A stretch of 32,593 nucleotides of DNA from Anaerolineae bacterium (GTDB lineage Bacteria > Chloroflexota > Anaerolineae > B4-G1 > DUEL01), in the NCBI GenBank assembly GCA_025060135.1, contig JANXCY010000022.1, positions 1 to 32,593 on the forward strand, written 5' to 3'. Both the position numbers and the translations under genes were made by a program. The notes beneath the pieces were generated by a model. The model made no database searches. It had not been told where the DNA came from and saw nothing but the letters and a program-made list of their open reading frames with translations. Positions 16,376-23,619 of the stretch are shown here, in pieces (positions within the stretch are counted from its first letter, which is position 1; every line of letters starts with the position of its first letter).

Positions 16376-16418
16376 AAGCCCGCCAGGACTGGGCCAACCG
16401 GTGGGCCTGTAGCCCCGG

Positions 16419-16685
16419 TCATCCGATCTGCTCAAAGTGGGCCGCGTCTACCACGAACACGGTTGCCCGGTGTTGGCCTGGCTCGGCTGGCGTGCAGGTC
16501 TGCCGGAGCAGGTCAATGACCCCGTCCACTTCCCCGGCTTCTGCCCCGATCAACAGAGTAACATTTCCCCGCCGCAGAAACCCACCCGTGCTGGCAATCC
16601 GGGTTACCCGGTATCCCATCTCTACCAGCCGGTCTATAACCGCTCCCGCGTCGCCGTCCCGCAGGATGACAATCAGCAGTTTCAT
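16419..16685 (-). CDS. darA: cyclic-di-AMP receptor, DarA/PstA type
   Basis: An 88-residue PII-like protein of the DarA/PstA (DUF970) family, trimeric cytoplasmic receptors of cyclic di-AMP. The ligand-site phrases are intact: VTRIASTGGFLRRGNVTLLIG, with Thr28-Arg29, Ser32-Thr-Gly-Gly-Phe36 and Gly40-Asn41, as in characterised Firmicute proteins. ATG 16685 is used; a GTG at 16691 overlaps the stop of the upstream gene. It follows a paralogue by only a few bases in one operon. It converges with the membrane-protein gene at 15641-16375 with 43 bp between. No diadenylate cyclase gene is in the window. Confidence 0.9.
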   Translation of the reverse strand: MKLLIVILRDGDAGAVIDRLVEMGYRVTRIASTGGFLRRGNVTLLIGAEAGEVDGVIDLLRQTCTPAEPGQHRATVFVVDAAHFEQIG

Positions 16686-16687
16686 CC

Positions 16688-17029
16688 TCACACCTGTTCA
16701 AATCGTTCGACGTTGAGAACAAAGACCGTTGCTCCCCCAACCTGCGTCTCTATCATCAGCGGCTGAATCTCCGCCATCGTTACCTCCAGGTGAACGGGCA
16801 GGTATCGGATATAGGGAGAGCACAGCGTTCGGATTCGCTCCAGAAGATGGGGCAGGCGGGATCGGTCCAGGCCAATGAGCAGGGAAACCGTTGCTTCCTG
16901 AAGCAGGCCGCTGGTGGAGTCTATCCGGGTTACGTGGAACCCCTCCGCCACCAGCGTCCGGATCACGTCTCCGGCCTGCTCGCCAGCCACCGTCGCGATA
17001 ACCAGTTGATTCACAGGTGGCTCGCCCAT
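16688..17029 (-). CDS. divergent DarA/PstA-like paralogue lacking key ligand residues
   Basis: A 113-residue paralogue of the downstream gene, with the same PII-like framework (LVIATVAGEQAGDVIRTLVAEGFHVTRIDST). At the ligand site the conserved GGF has become SGL (residues 40-42), and the Gly-Asn pair has become Glu45-Ala46. Phe and Asn are contact residues for cyclic di-AMP in known DarA proteins, so this copy may not bind it or may bind something else. The loop after strand 4 is longer and ends in a second conserved-looking segment (GGATVFVLNVERFEQV). ATG 17029 is 10 bases after a -10 element, so the mRNA may be nearly leaderless; an in-frame GTG at 17014 is an alternative start. Mixed trimers with the intact copy are possible. 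Confidence 0.82.
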   Translation of the reverse strand: MGEPPVNQLVIATVAGEQAGDVIRTLVAEGFHVTRIDSTSGLLQEATVSLLIGLDRSRLPHLLERIRTLCSPYIRYLPVHLEVTMAEIQPLMIETQVGGATVFVLNVERFEQV

Positions 17030-17038
17030 AGTGTTTTC

Positions 17039-17067
17039 ATTTTACCTGCACTTTCGGATCTGCGCAA
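17039..17067 (-). promoter_or_regulatory. promoter of the darA pair, giving a nearly leaderless transcript
   Basis: On the minus strand TTGCGC (17067-17062), 17-bp spacer, TAAAAT (17044-17039). Transcription would start about 17032, only some 3 bases before ATG 17029, and no Shine-Dalgarno is visible. Confidence 0.5.
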
Positions 17068-17159
17068 ATGGACGCCCCGGGGCCGGGGGGATAGATGCAC
17101 CGATGCCACCGCGCTCTCAGGGCCGATAGAAAAATGGCCGAAAAAGGCCTGCGCAGGTA

Positions 17160-17188
17160 TTGACAAAATCATCAAGATATGGTAAAAT
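17160..17188 (+). promoter_or_regulatory. promoter of the LacI-family regulator gene
   Basis: Perfect TTGACA (17160-17165), 17-bp spacer, TAAAAT (17183-17188). The operator palindrome follows 15 bp downstream of the -10. Confidence 0.8.
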
Positions 17189-17203
17189 GATGGTAAGGTT
17201 GCC

Positions 17204-17227
17204 GGTAATGATACCGGTATCGTTGCC
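17204..17227 (+). promoter_or_regulatory. LacI-type operator (autoregulatory)
   Basis: A 24-bp imperfect palindrome centred on CCGG, with the perfect 12-bp core GATACCGGTATC (17210-17221); 10 of 12 half-site positions pair. A central CG and this size are typical of LacI/GalR operators. It overlaps the start of the transcript. The right half GGTATCGTTGCC recurs at 18345-18356 before the transporter operon. Confidence 0.75.
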
Positions 17228-17259
17228 TGCCACGATCGCCAAGGGGAGCCACGGCACTG

Positions 17260-18273
17260 ATGGGCCGAAACCGAACCACTGTTACCATCCGGGATGTCGC
17301 CAGGGCAGCCAATGTATCGGTATCTACGGTCTCACGGGTCTTGAACAACAAGGACGACGTTGCGCCAGAGACCTGTCAGCGGGTTCGGGCTGTCATTGAG
17401 GAACTGGGGTATACCTCCAGCCTGGCTGCCCGCAGTATGCGCAGCCGCCGAACCAACGTCATCGGCCTCATCATGCCCGATGTGGAGGATCCCTTCGCCT
17501 TCCAGATTATGCGGGGCATCAATCGGGCCATCGCAGAACACGGGTACGATCTGATCCTCTATACCAGTGGAGGCACGAAAAAGGAATCCTCCCCCGACCG
17601 GGAACGGCGTTATGTTTCCCTCTTGAATACCGTTACCGATGGCGTGATCGTGGTGACTCCTGCTACCACCACCTTCTCCACAGCCTCACCCGTTGTGGTC
17701 ATTGATCCTAATATTGATGAGCCCGAGTGCCACGCGGTGATCGCCACCAACTACGCGGGCGCGCTGGCGGTGATGGAGTACCTGATCGGATTGGGCCATC
17801 GCCGGATCGGCTTCATCGGAGGACGTCCCGAATTGAAGAGCGCGGTTCAGCGTTTGCAGGGATACCAGGACGGCCTGCAAAGGGCGGGAATCCCGCTGGA
17901 TCCCGAATTGATCCAGGGTGGGGACTATACCAGAGAAGCGGGCTTTATTGGTGCTCAGAGACTCCTTCGTTTGCCCTCTCCCCCCACGGCCATTTTTGCT
18001 GCCAATGACCAGACGGCGATCGGCGTGATCCAGGCTGCCCGTCAGATGGGACTGGAGGTGCCCCGCGACCTTTCCGTCGTCGGTTTTGATAACATCCCCG
18101 AGGCCGCGTATTTCAATCCGGCGCTGACTACTGTGGATCAGTCCATTGACCAAATGGGGTACATGGCCACCCAAATCCTCGTCGGCCTGATCCGGGGCGA
18201 ACCTCCCAACGGCCTTCTATACGAAATTCCCACCCAACTCATTATCCGGGATTCCTGTCGCGCATTGCTCTAA
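17260..18273 (+). CDS. LacI/GalR-family transcriptional regulator
   Basis: A 337-residue sugar-responsive repressor. The N-terminal helix-turn-helix is VTIRDVARAANVSVSTVSRVLNN (about residues 8-30), the hinge helix SLAARSMRS follows, and the rest is a periplasmic-binding-like effector domain (NVIGLIMPDVEDPFAFQIMRGI, FIGGRPELKSAVQRLQGY, AIFAANDQTAIGVIQAARQMG, VVGFDNIPEA). AAGGGGAG precedes the ATG by 11 bp. The matched palindromes at its own promoter and before the ABC operon imply that it represses both. By context the inducer is probably a xylo- or gluco-oligosaccharide or its product. Confidence 0.93.
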   Translation: MGRNRTTVTIRDVARAANVSVSTVSRVLNNKDDVAPETCQRVRAVIEELGYTSSLAARSMRSRRTNVIGLIMPDVEDPFAFQIMRGINRAIAEHGYDLILYTSGGTKKESSPDRERRYVSLLNTVTDGVIVVTPATTTFSTASPVVVIDPNIDEPECHAVIATNYAGALAVMEYLIGLGHRRIGFIGGRPELKSAVQRLQGYQDGLQRAGIPLDPELIQGGDYTREAGFIGAQRLLRLPSPPTAIFAANDQTAIGVIQAARQMGLEVPRDLSVVGFDNIPEAAYFNPALTTVDQSIDQMGYMATQILVGLIRGEPPNGLLYEIPTQLIIRDSCRALL

Positions 18274-18344
18274 CCACCCTTTCAGGCCGGGGCATACCGG
18301 TTCGCAAACGGGTCTCTGAAGAGGGAGATTTTGATAAACTGGTT

Positions 18345-18368
18345 GGTATCGTTGCCGGTAACGTTGCT
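18345..18368 (+). promoter_or_regulatory. second LacI-type operator, before the Opp-type ABC operon
   Basis: GGTATCGTTGCC-GGTAACGTTGCT is an imperfect palindrome centred on CCGG, with CGTTGCCGGTAACG as the best-paired core. Its left 12 bases equal the right half of the operator at 17204-17227. A possible extended -10 (TG-C-TATCCT, 18365-18373) overlaps its right end, so bound repressor would occlude the promoter. No good -35 is seen. Confidence 0.6.
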
Positions 18369-18452
18369 ATCCTGTAGCGACCTTCTATCCCAACTGGAAG
18401 GTAGAAAGGAGGTGAGGAGCAGGCCAGTGCATGTGGGACCACACCATAAAAA

Positions 18453-18491
18453 GTGCAGGTCTTCCCTGGCCTGGAGATGGAAGACCTGCAC
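18453..18491 (+). other. 13-bp perfect stem-loop in the leader of the ABC operon
   Basis: GTGCAGGTCTTCC (18453-18465) pairs perfectly with GGAAGACCTGCAC (18479-18491) over a 13-base loop. Two small hairpins (CCACC-ACT-GGTGG and GGGG-N8-CCCC) follow up to about 18518. There is no T-run. It could stabilise or attenuate the long 5' leader, or be a protein site. Confidence 0.7.
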
Positions 18492-18576
18492 CACCACTGG
18501 TGGGGAACGGAATCCCCCCATAGCACCATACTATACCCGATTGTTCGTTCCAAGCAAGTGAAGGAGGGAAGACACC

Positions 18577-20562
18577 ATGCGTAGCAAAACCATTCTGCTC
18601 ATCGTGAGCCTGCTGACGACTGTGGGTCTCTTGGTCGCCTGCAGGCCCGCGGTCCCGGTGACCCCGGTGGAGGTTACGCGCATCGTCCAGGGCACCCCCA
18701 TCGTGGTAACCGCTACCCCGGCCCCCGTTGTTAAGGAGAAGGCTCCGGACGTCCTGGGTATCCTGCCCCGCAGCGAGACGCTTATCGCGGCCCAACTGAC
18801 CGGACGGGTCGGGAGTCCGGATGACTTCAACGAATGGGTGGGCTGGAAGTGGCGGGACCGGGGGATGCAGCAGTTGATGAACGAACCGCTGTGGTCCGTG
18901 GACTTCGCCACCGGCAAGATCATCAACGGCCTGGCCGATGGGGACCCGGTCTACAACGAGAACTTCACCCAGGTAACCATCCCCCTCCGCAAAGGGGTTA
19001 CGTGGAGCGATGGCCAGCCCTTCACCGCCGCAGACGTGGTCTTCACGGTGGAGACGCTTATGAAGTACGAGGGCTTCAACGCCCACTCGTTCTTCGTGGA
19101 GAACGTGGAGAGCGTCTCGGCTCCCGATGACTACACGGTCGTGTTCAAACTGAAGCAGCCCAACTCCCGGTTCCACACCACCTTCCTGGACCGCTGGGGC
19201 AGCACCTGGATCATGCCCAAGCACATCTTTGAGAAGGTGGACGACCCGGTGAAGTTCCAGTTCAACCCTCCGGTGGGGACCGGGCCCTACAAACTGCACA
19301 GTTACGACCCGGCCGGGTACTGGACCATCTGGGAGCGGCGGGAGGACTGGGATAAGAGCCCCACGGGCATCATGTTCGGCGAGCCGAAGCCCAAGTACAT
19401 CGTCTTCCAGGCCTTTGCCAACGAGGGCGCCAAGATTCTGGCCCAGTTGACCCACCAGTTGGACGCTGTGGACCTCTCCGCGGAGGGTCTCAAGGCCGCA
19501 CTGGCCCAGGGCAAAACGAACCGTGCCTACCAGCCGACCTTCCCCTGGGTGGTGAACAACGATCCCTGCATCACGGGCCTCACCTTCAACACGGCCAAGC
19601 CCCCGTACGACAATCCCGAGGTGCGCTGGGCACTGCTCCTGGCCATTGACATCGTGGAGTACGAGGCCCAGGCCGTGGACGGCGCGGCGACGATGAGCCC
19701 GGTCCATGTCCCCTCCCTCGGCCCCTACCCCGACTACTACATCAAGCCGATGCAGGACTGGCTGAAGGAGTTCACGCTGGACCTGGGTGGTGGCGAGACC
19801 TTCAAGCCGTATGACCCCGAGGCCCCGGCCCGTCTGGCGGAGTACGCAAAGTCGCGCGGGTACGTCATCCCCGATGACCCGGCCTTCATCGCCCAGGCAT
19901 TTGGGTACGGCTGGTACAAGTACGCCCCCGACGCTGCCGAGAAACTGCTCATCAAGAACGGTTTCTCCCGGGATGCGGACGGCAAGTGGCGCCTCCCGGA
20001 CGGCAAGCCCTGGCGGATTGAGGTCATCAGCCGCTCCGATATGTCCCACCTGGAGTACCGGAACGCGGCGGCGGCTGTCCAGCAGTGGAAGAAGTTCGGC
20101 ATTGACGCCGTGCACGTCCCCTCGGACAACGTCTCCGCGCTGACCCAGTACGGCGAGTACGACGTCTCGGGCAACTGGCCGGCCTTTGAGCCGTGGGGCG
20201 CGGGCGCTGACCTCTCCCGGGTGCTGGACGTCTTCAACTCGGCCTACGTCAAGCCGATCGGCGAGATGACCCAGGGCCATACCTCCCGCTGGTCCTCCCC
20301 AGAGATGGACGACGTGCTCAAGCGCCTGCGGGAGACCGACCCCACCAAGACCGACCAGGTCGTCGCCATCGGTACCGAGGGGCTGAAGATCCTGGTCCAG
20401 AACATGCCGGGCATCCCCACCTTCGGTTACATCGGCTTCGTTTCCTGGGATGAGTACTACTGGACCAACTGGCCGGGAGCGGAGAACCCCTACACCCAGC
20501 CCTACACTCACTGGGGCCCCTTCAAGTACATGACTCCGTTCCTCCAGCCCACTGGGAACTAA
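18577..20562 (+). CDS. family-5 (Opp-type) ABC solute-binding lipoprotein
   Basis: A 661-residue extracellular binding protein. A signal peptide ends in the lipobox LLVAC with Cys22 as lipid anchor, followed by a Pro/Thr/Val linker to about residue 60. The body is SBP_bac_5: WRDRGMQQLMNEPLW, VTWSDGQPFTAADVVFTVETLM, FNPPVGTGPYKLHSYD. Family-5 proteins bind peptides, nickel or, in thermophiles such as Thermotoga, oligosaccharides; the LacI regulator and GH3 enzyme favour an oligosaccharide. GAAGGAGGG precedes the ATG. Codon choice is narrower (GCC, GAG, AAG, CTG) than in neighbours, as in very highly expressed genes. A strong hairpin follows, so most transcripts may stop after this gene. Confidence 0.92.
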   Translation: MRSKTILLIVSLLTTVGLLVACRPAVPVTPVEVTRIVQGTPIVVTATPAPVVKEKAPDVLGILPRSETLIAAQLTGRVGSPDDFNEWVGWKWRDRGMQQLMNEPLWSVDFATGKIINGLADGDPVYNENFTQVTIPLRKGVTWSDGQPFTAADVVFTVETLMKYEGFNAHSFFVENVESVSAPDDYTVVFKLKQPNSRFHTTFLDRWGSTWIMPKHIFEKVDDPVKFQFNPPVGTGPYKLHSYDPAGYWTIWERREDWDKSPTGIMFGEPKPKYIVFQAFANEGAKILAQLTHQLDAVDLSAEGLKAALAQGKTNRAYQPTFPWVVNNDPCITGLTFNTAKPPYDNPEVRWALLLAIDIVEYEAQAVDGAATMSPVHVPSLGPYPDYYIKPMQDWLKEFTLDLGGGETFKPYDPEAPARLAEYAKSRGYVIPDDPAFIAQAFGYGWYKYAPDAAEKLLIKNGFSRDADGKWRLPDGKPWRIEVISRSDMSHLEYRNAAAAVQQWKKFGIDAVHVPSDNVSALTQYGEYDVSGNWPAFEPWGAGADLSRVLDVFNSAYVKPIGEMTQGHTSRWSSPEMDDVLKRLRETDPTKTDQVVAIGTEGLKILVQNMPGIPTFGYIGFVSWDEYYWTNWPGAENPYTQPYTHWGPFKYMTPFLQPTGN

Positions 20563-20580
20563 CCCTCGGTCCGAGCCGAA

Positions 20581-20618
20581 CCCTTGGGCGGGCCTCCTGC
20601 CCGCCCAAGGGCCCTTTT
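20581..20618 (+). terminator. strong hairpin after the binding-protein gene (partial terminator)
   Basis: CCCTTGGGCGGGC (20581-20593) and GCCCGCCCAAGGG (20599-20611) form a 13-bp perfect stem with a 5-base loop, followed by CCCTTTTG. The short T-run fits partial termination, which would leave more binding protein than permease. Confidence 0.75.
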
Positions 20619-20705
20619 GAGAAGTCAACCTGGGCGAAAAGAGCAAGTCTCATCATTGGGCATCATCCCCGGCTGGCACTGGTGGCCGAAATCCATGCAC
20701 GGGAG

Positions 20706-20711
20706 TATAAT
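20706..20711 (+). promoter_or_regulatory. possible internal promoter -10 before the permease genes
   Basis: A perfect TATAAT lies 33 bp before the permease ATG at 20744. No convincing -35 is found at the proper distance, so this is tentative. Confidence 0.35.
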
Positions 20712-20743
20712 ACCCCGCTGAGGGTGAGAGAGAAGGAGAGAGT

Positions 20744-21751
20744 ATGAATTTCGTTAAACGGTATTTGATCCCCAGGTTGGTTCAATACATATTGGTGGTG
20801 TTTCTCGGAGTCACCGCGGTCTTCCTCATTCCCCGTCTGACGCCTACCGACCCGATCGCGCATACCATTGCCCAAATCCGTTCGCAGGGCGCCTATCTGG
20901 ACCCCGCGACCGTGGACGAGTTTATCCAGGACCTGAAGGAATTATATGGACTGGAAGGCTCCATATTGGACCAGTATATCGGGTTGTGGAAACGGCTATT
21001 CCGGGGGGACTTCGGAGTTTCGTTCTTCCAATTTCCCACCCGGGTGAGCGAACTGGTGGGGAGGGCCCTGCCGTGGACCGTGGGCCTGTTGCTGACCACC
21101 ACCGTTATCAGTTGGGTGGCCGGCAACCTCGTCGGCGGATTGGCGGGCTACTTCTCCCGCAAACGGTGGGCGCAGGCCCTGGACTTTGCCGCTATGGTGA
21201 TCCGGCCGCTTCCCTATTACATCTTCTCGTTCACCCTTCTCCTCCTGTTTGGCTATGTCATTCGTCTGTTTCCGATCGCCGGAGGAGCGGCCATCGGGAG
21301 TGTCCCTTCTTTTACCTGGTCATACATTGCGGATGTGCTCCGGCACGCCTTCCTTCCGGCCCTCTCGCTGACCATCCTCGGGGGGACCATATGGTTCCAG
21401 ACGATGAAACTGATCGTGCAAAACGTCAACGCCGAGAGTTTCGTTCAATATGCCAAATTGGGCGGCGTTAAAGAGGGCATTATCGTCTCCAAGTATGTGA
21501 TTCGCAACGCTATGCTTCCCCAGATAACGGCGCTGGGACTGGCACTGGGACAGATTTTCAGTGGCGCACTCATCACCGAAATCGTCTTCTCCTACCCGGG
21601 TCTGGGTACCCTGCTATACAACGCCGTCATCACCGGAGACTACAATTTGATTATGGGCATCACTATCTTCTCCATCGTCGCCATCACCACCGCCATTCTG
21701 CTTCTGGACCTATTGTATCCGCTCTTTGACCCTCGGGTCAGATACCGCTGA
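20744..21751 (+). CDS. Opp/Dpp-type ABC permease, subunit B
   Basis: A 335-residue integral membrane protein of the DppB/OppB type with about six helices, the first at residues 10-30 (LVQYILVVFLGVTAVFLIPRL). The ATPase-coupling EAA loop is near FVQYAKLGGVKEGIIVSKYVIRNAMLPQITALGLALGQIFSGALITEIVFSYPGLGTLLYNAV. AAGGAGAG precedes the ATG. It forms the channel with the next gene, 14 bp downstream. Confidence 0.93.
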   Translation: MNFVKRYLIPRLVQYILVVFLGVTAVFLIPRLTPTDPIAHTIAQIRSQGAYLDPATVDEFIQDLKELYGLEGSILDQYIGLWKRLFRGDFGVSFFQFPTRVSELVGRALPWTVGLLLTTTVISWVAGNLVGGLAGYFSRKRWAQALDFAAMVIRPLPYYIFSFTLLLLFGYVIRLFPIAGGAAIGSVPSFTWSYIADVLRHAFLPALSLTILGGTIWFQTMKLIVQNVNAESFVQYAKLGGVKEGIIVSKYVIRNAMLPQITALGLALGQIFSGALITEIVFSYPGLGTLLYNAVITGDYNLIMGITIFSIVAITTAILLLDLLYPLFDPRVRYR

Positions 21752-21765
21752 GGAGTATTGGCGCC

Positions 21766-22617
21766 GTGAAGATTCTCAGAGACTTGTTCAGAGACTACCG
21801 GTTTGTACTGAGCTTCTGCGTGCTCTGCCTGCTTCTGTTCCTGGCGTTTATCACCATTTTCTCGCCCTATGACCCCACCCGTTGGGGGGTTGTCCCGCGA
21901 GACCTGAAGCCCTCCTGGGAGCATCCCTTGGGCACCAGTTCCAAGGGGCAGGATGTGTTCTGGCAGGCCGCCTTCGCAGTGCGCAATTCGCTGACCATCT
22001 CGCTGATCGCCGGGGTGGTCTCCCGGATCATTGCTGTCATTGTCGGAATGGTCGCGGGCTACAAGGGAAGGCTTACCGACCGCGTCTTGATGTTTGTGAG
22101 CGATAGTTTCCTGGTGATTCCGCTCTTCCTGATTATCGTGATGCTGGCCATGCTGGTCCGACACCTGATGAATCTGGTTACCTTGGGCCTGTTACTGGCC
22201 ATCTTCGGGTGGGCATGGGATGCCCGACTGATCCGTTCGCAGATTCTGAGCCTGCGCGAGCGGGAGTTCACACAGACCGCTATCCTCTCCGGAACCGGCA
22301 CCCTGCCCCTGGTGCTGAAAGAGTATATGCCCTTTGCAATCCCTCTGGTCTTCTCCACCCTGATCAACAATATGTCCTGGGCCATCGGGATGGAAATGAC
22401 CCTGGCCATTCTGGGTCTGGTGAATATGGACATCCCGACGCTGGGGACCATGCTCCAGTGGGCGATCAGTTATCAGGCCATGCTGCTGGGATACTGGTGG
22501 TGGATTCTGACCCCGGTGGTCCTGGCCATTTTGCTCTTCGTGGCCCTCTACTGGCTCTCCGTGAGCATCAGCGAGTATCTGGACCCCCGAACCCGGCTCC
22601 AGCGGGTCGGGGCATAG
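21766..22617 (+). CDS. Opp/Dpp-type ABC permease, subunit C
   Basis: A 283-residue partner permease of the DppC/OppC type. The N-terminal helix lies at about residues 14-34, then the family segment HPLGTSSKGQDVFWQAAFAVRNSLTISLIAGVVSRI, and the coupling loop LREREFTQTAILSGTGTLPLVLKEYMPFAIPLV. The start is GTG at 21766 with GAGGAG about 10 bp upstream. It ends 10 bp before the first ATPase gene. Confidence 0.93.
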   Translation: MKILRDLFRDYRFVLSFCVLCLLLFLAFITIFSPYDPTRWGVVPRDLKPSWEHPLGTSSKGQDVFWQAAFAVRNSLTISLIAGVVSRIIAVIVGMVAGYKGRLTDRVLMFVSDSFLVIPLFLIIVMLAMLVRHLMNLVTLGLLLAIFGWAWDARLIRSQILSLREREFTQTAILSGTGTLPLVLKEYMPFAIPLVFSTLINNMSWAIGMEMTLAILGLVNMDIPTLGTMLQWAISYQAMLLGYWWWILTPVVLAILLFVALYWLSVSISEYLDPRTRLQRVGA

Positions 22618-22627
22618 CGAGGCATCT

Positions 22628-23617
22628 ATGAACGGGACGATCCTTCGCACGGAACAACTCCAGGCTTTCTACGTGCTGGACATTTTCGGGACCCGCAAAG
22701 TGATCAAAGCGGTCAATGGAGTGAATCTGGAGATTCGAGAAAACGAGGTGTACGGCATTGCAGGTGAAAGCGGGTGCGGAAAGTCTACTCTCTTGAAGGC
22801 TCTCTACGGCGCGATAGACCCACCCCTCCGTCTGATGGGAGGCAAGGTTTATTACCGGATCAACGGGAAAGACGTGGACATCTTTTCTCTGCGTCCGGAT
22901 GAGATAAAGGGACTGCGGTGGGAATACATTTCCTATGTGCCGCAGGGTTCCATGAGCGTGCTCAATCCGGTCATCAAGGTCAAGGAGACTTACCGGGACT
23001 TCCTGGAAAGCCACGTGCGAGGCAAGACGAAGGACGAAATCTTTGAGATCGCGAAGGAGCATATCCGGGCCCTGGGATTGCCCCTGACGGTTCTGGAAGC
23101 CTATCCCCACCAGTTGTCCGGTGGGATGCGGCAGCGCGTAACCATTGCTCTGGCCGCGCTCCTGAAGCCCCGCATCATCATTGCCGATGAACCTACTACT
23201 GCCCTGGATGTGGTGGTCCAGAGAGGTGTGATTCAGCTCCTGAAAGGCATCCAGGAGAATCTGGGCAACACCATTATCCTGGTAACCCACGATATGGGTG
23301 TACAGGCGAACGTTGCCGATCGGATCGGGATTATGTATGCCGGACAAATCGTTGAGGAGGCTACCGCGGGCGAAATCTTCGGAAACCCATTGCACCCATA
23401 TACCCGATACTTGATCAACTCCCTGCCGAGATTCGGAGATAAAGGGATGCGGGAGAGCGTGCCGGGGAGTCCCCCTTCGCTGGCGAATCCCCCCAGTGGC
23501 TGCCCCTTTCACCCCCGATGCCCTTATGCCTACCAGATCTGCACCGAACGCATGCCGGACTTCTTTGAGCCAGTGGCGTACCACAAGGTGGCCTGCTGGC
23601 TGATGGGGGAAAGTTGA
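22628..23617 (+). CDS. Opp/Dpp-type ABC ATPase, subunit D
   Basis: A 329-residue ATPase. Walker A is GESGCGKST (residues 46-54), the signature YPHQLSGGMRQR, Walker B IIIADEPTTALD, and the switch His is in LVTHDMG. The C-terminal tail carries the oligopeptide/dipeptide-type cysteine cluster CPFHPRCPYAYQIC, which holds an iron-sulfur cluster in some relatives. It pairs with the next gene, whose ATG begins 2 bp after this stop. Confidence 0.94.
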   Translation: MNGTILRTEQLQAFYVLDIFGTRKVIKAVNGVNLEIRENEVYGIAGESGCGKSTLLKALYGAIDPPLRLMGGKVYYRINGKDVDIFSLRPDEIKGLRWEYISYVPQGSMSVLNPVIKVKETYRDFLESHVRGKTKDEIFEIAKEHIRALGLPLTVLEAYPHQLSGGMRQRVTIALAALLKPRIIIADEPTTALDVVVQRGVIQLLKGIQENLGNTIILVTHDMGVQANVADRIGIMYAGQIVEEATAGEIFGNPLHPYTRYLINSLPRFGDKGMRESVPGSPPSLANPPSGCPFHPRCPYAYQICTERMPDFFEPVAYHKVACWLMGES

Positions 23618-23619
23618 CC

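Noticed and set aside
18385-20646. A 753-codon open frame on the minus strand across the family-5 binding-protein gene
   Set aside because: It is a shadow of the narrow, GC-rich codon use of the plus-strand gene. Its translation has no domain and no sensible start, while the plus strand shows a full SBP_bac_5 lipoprotein.
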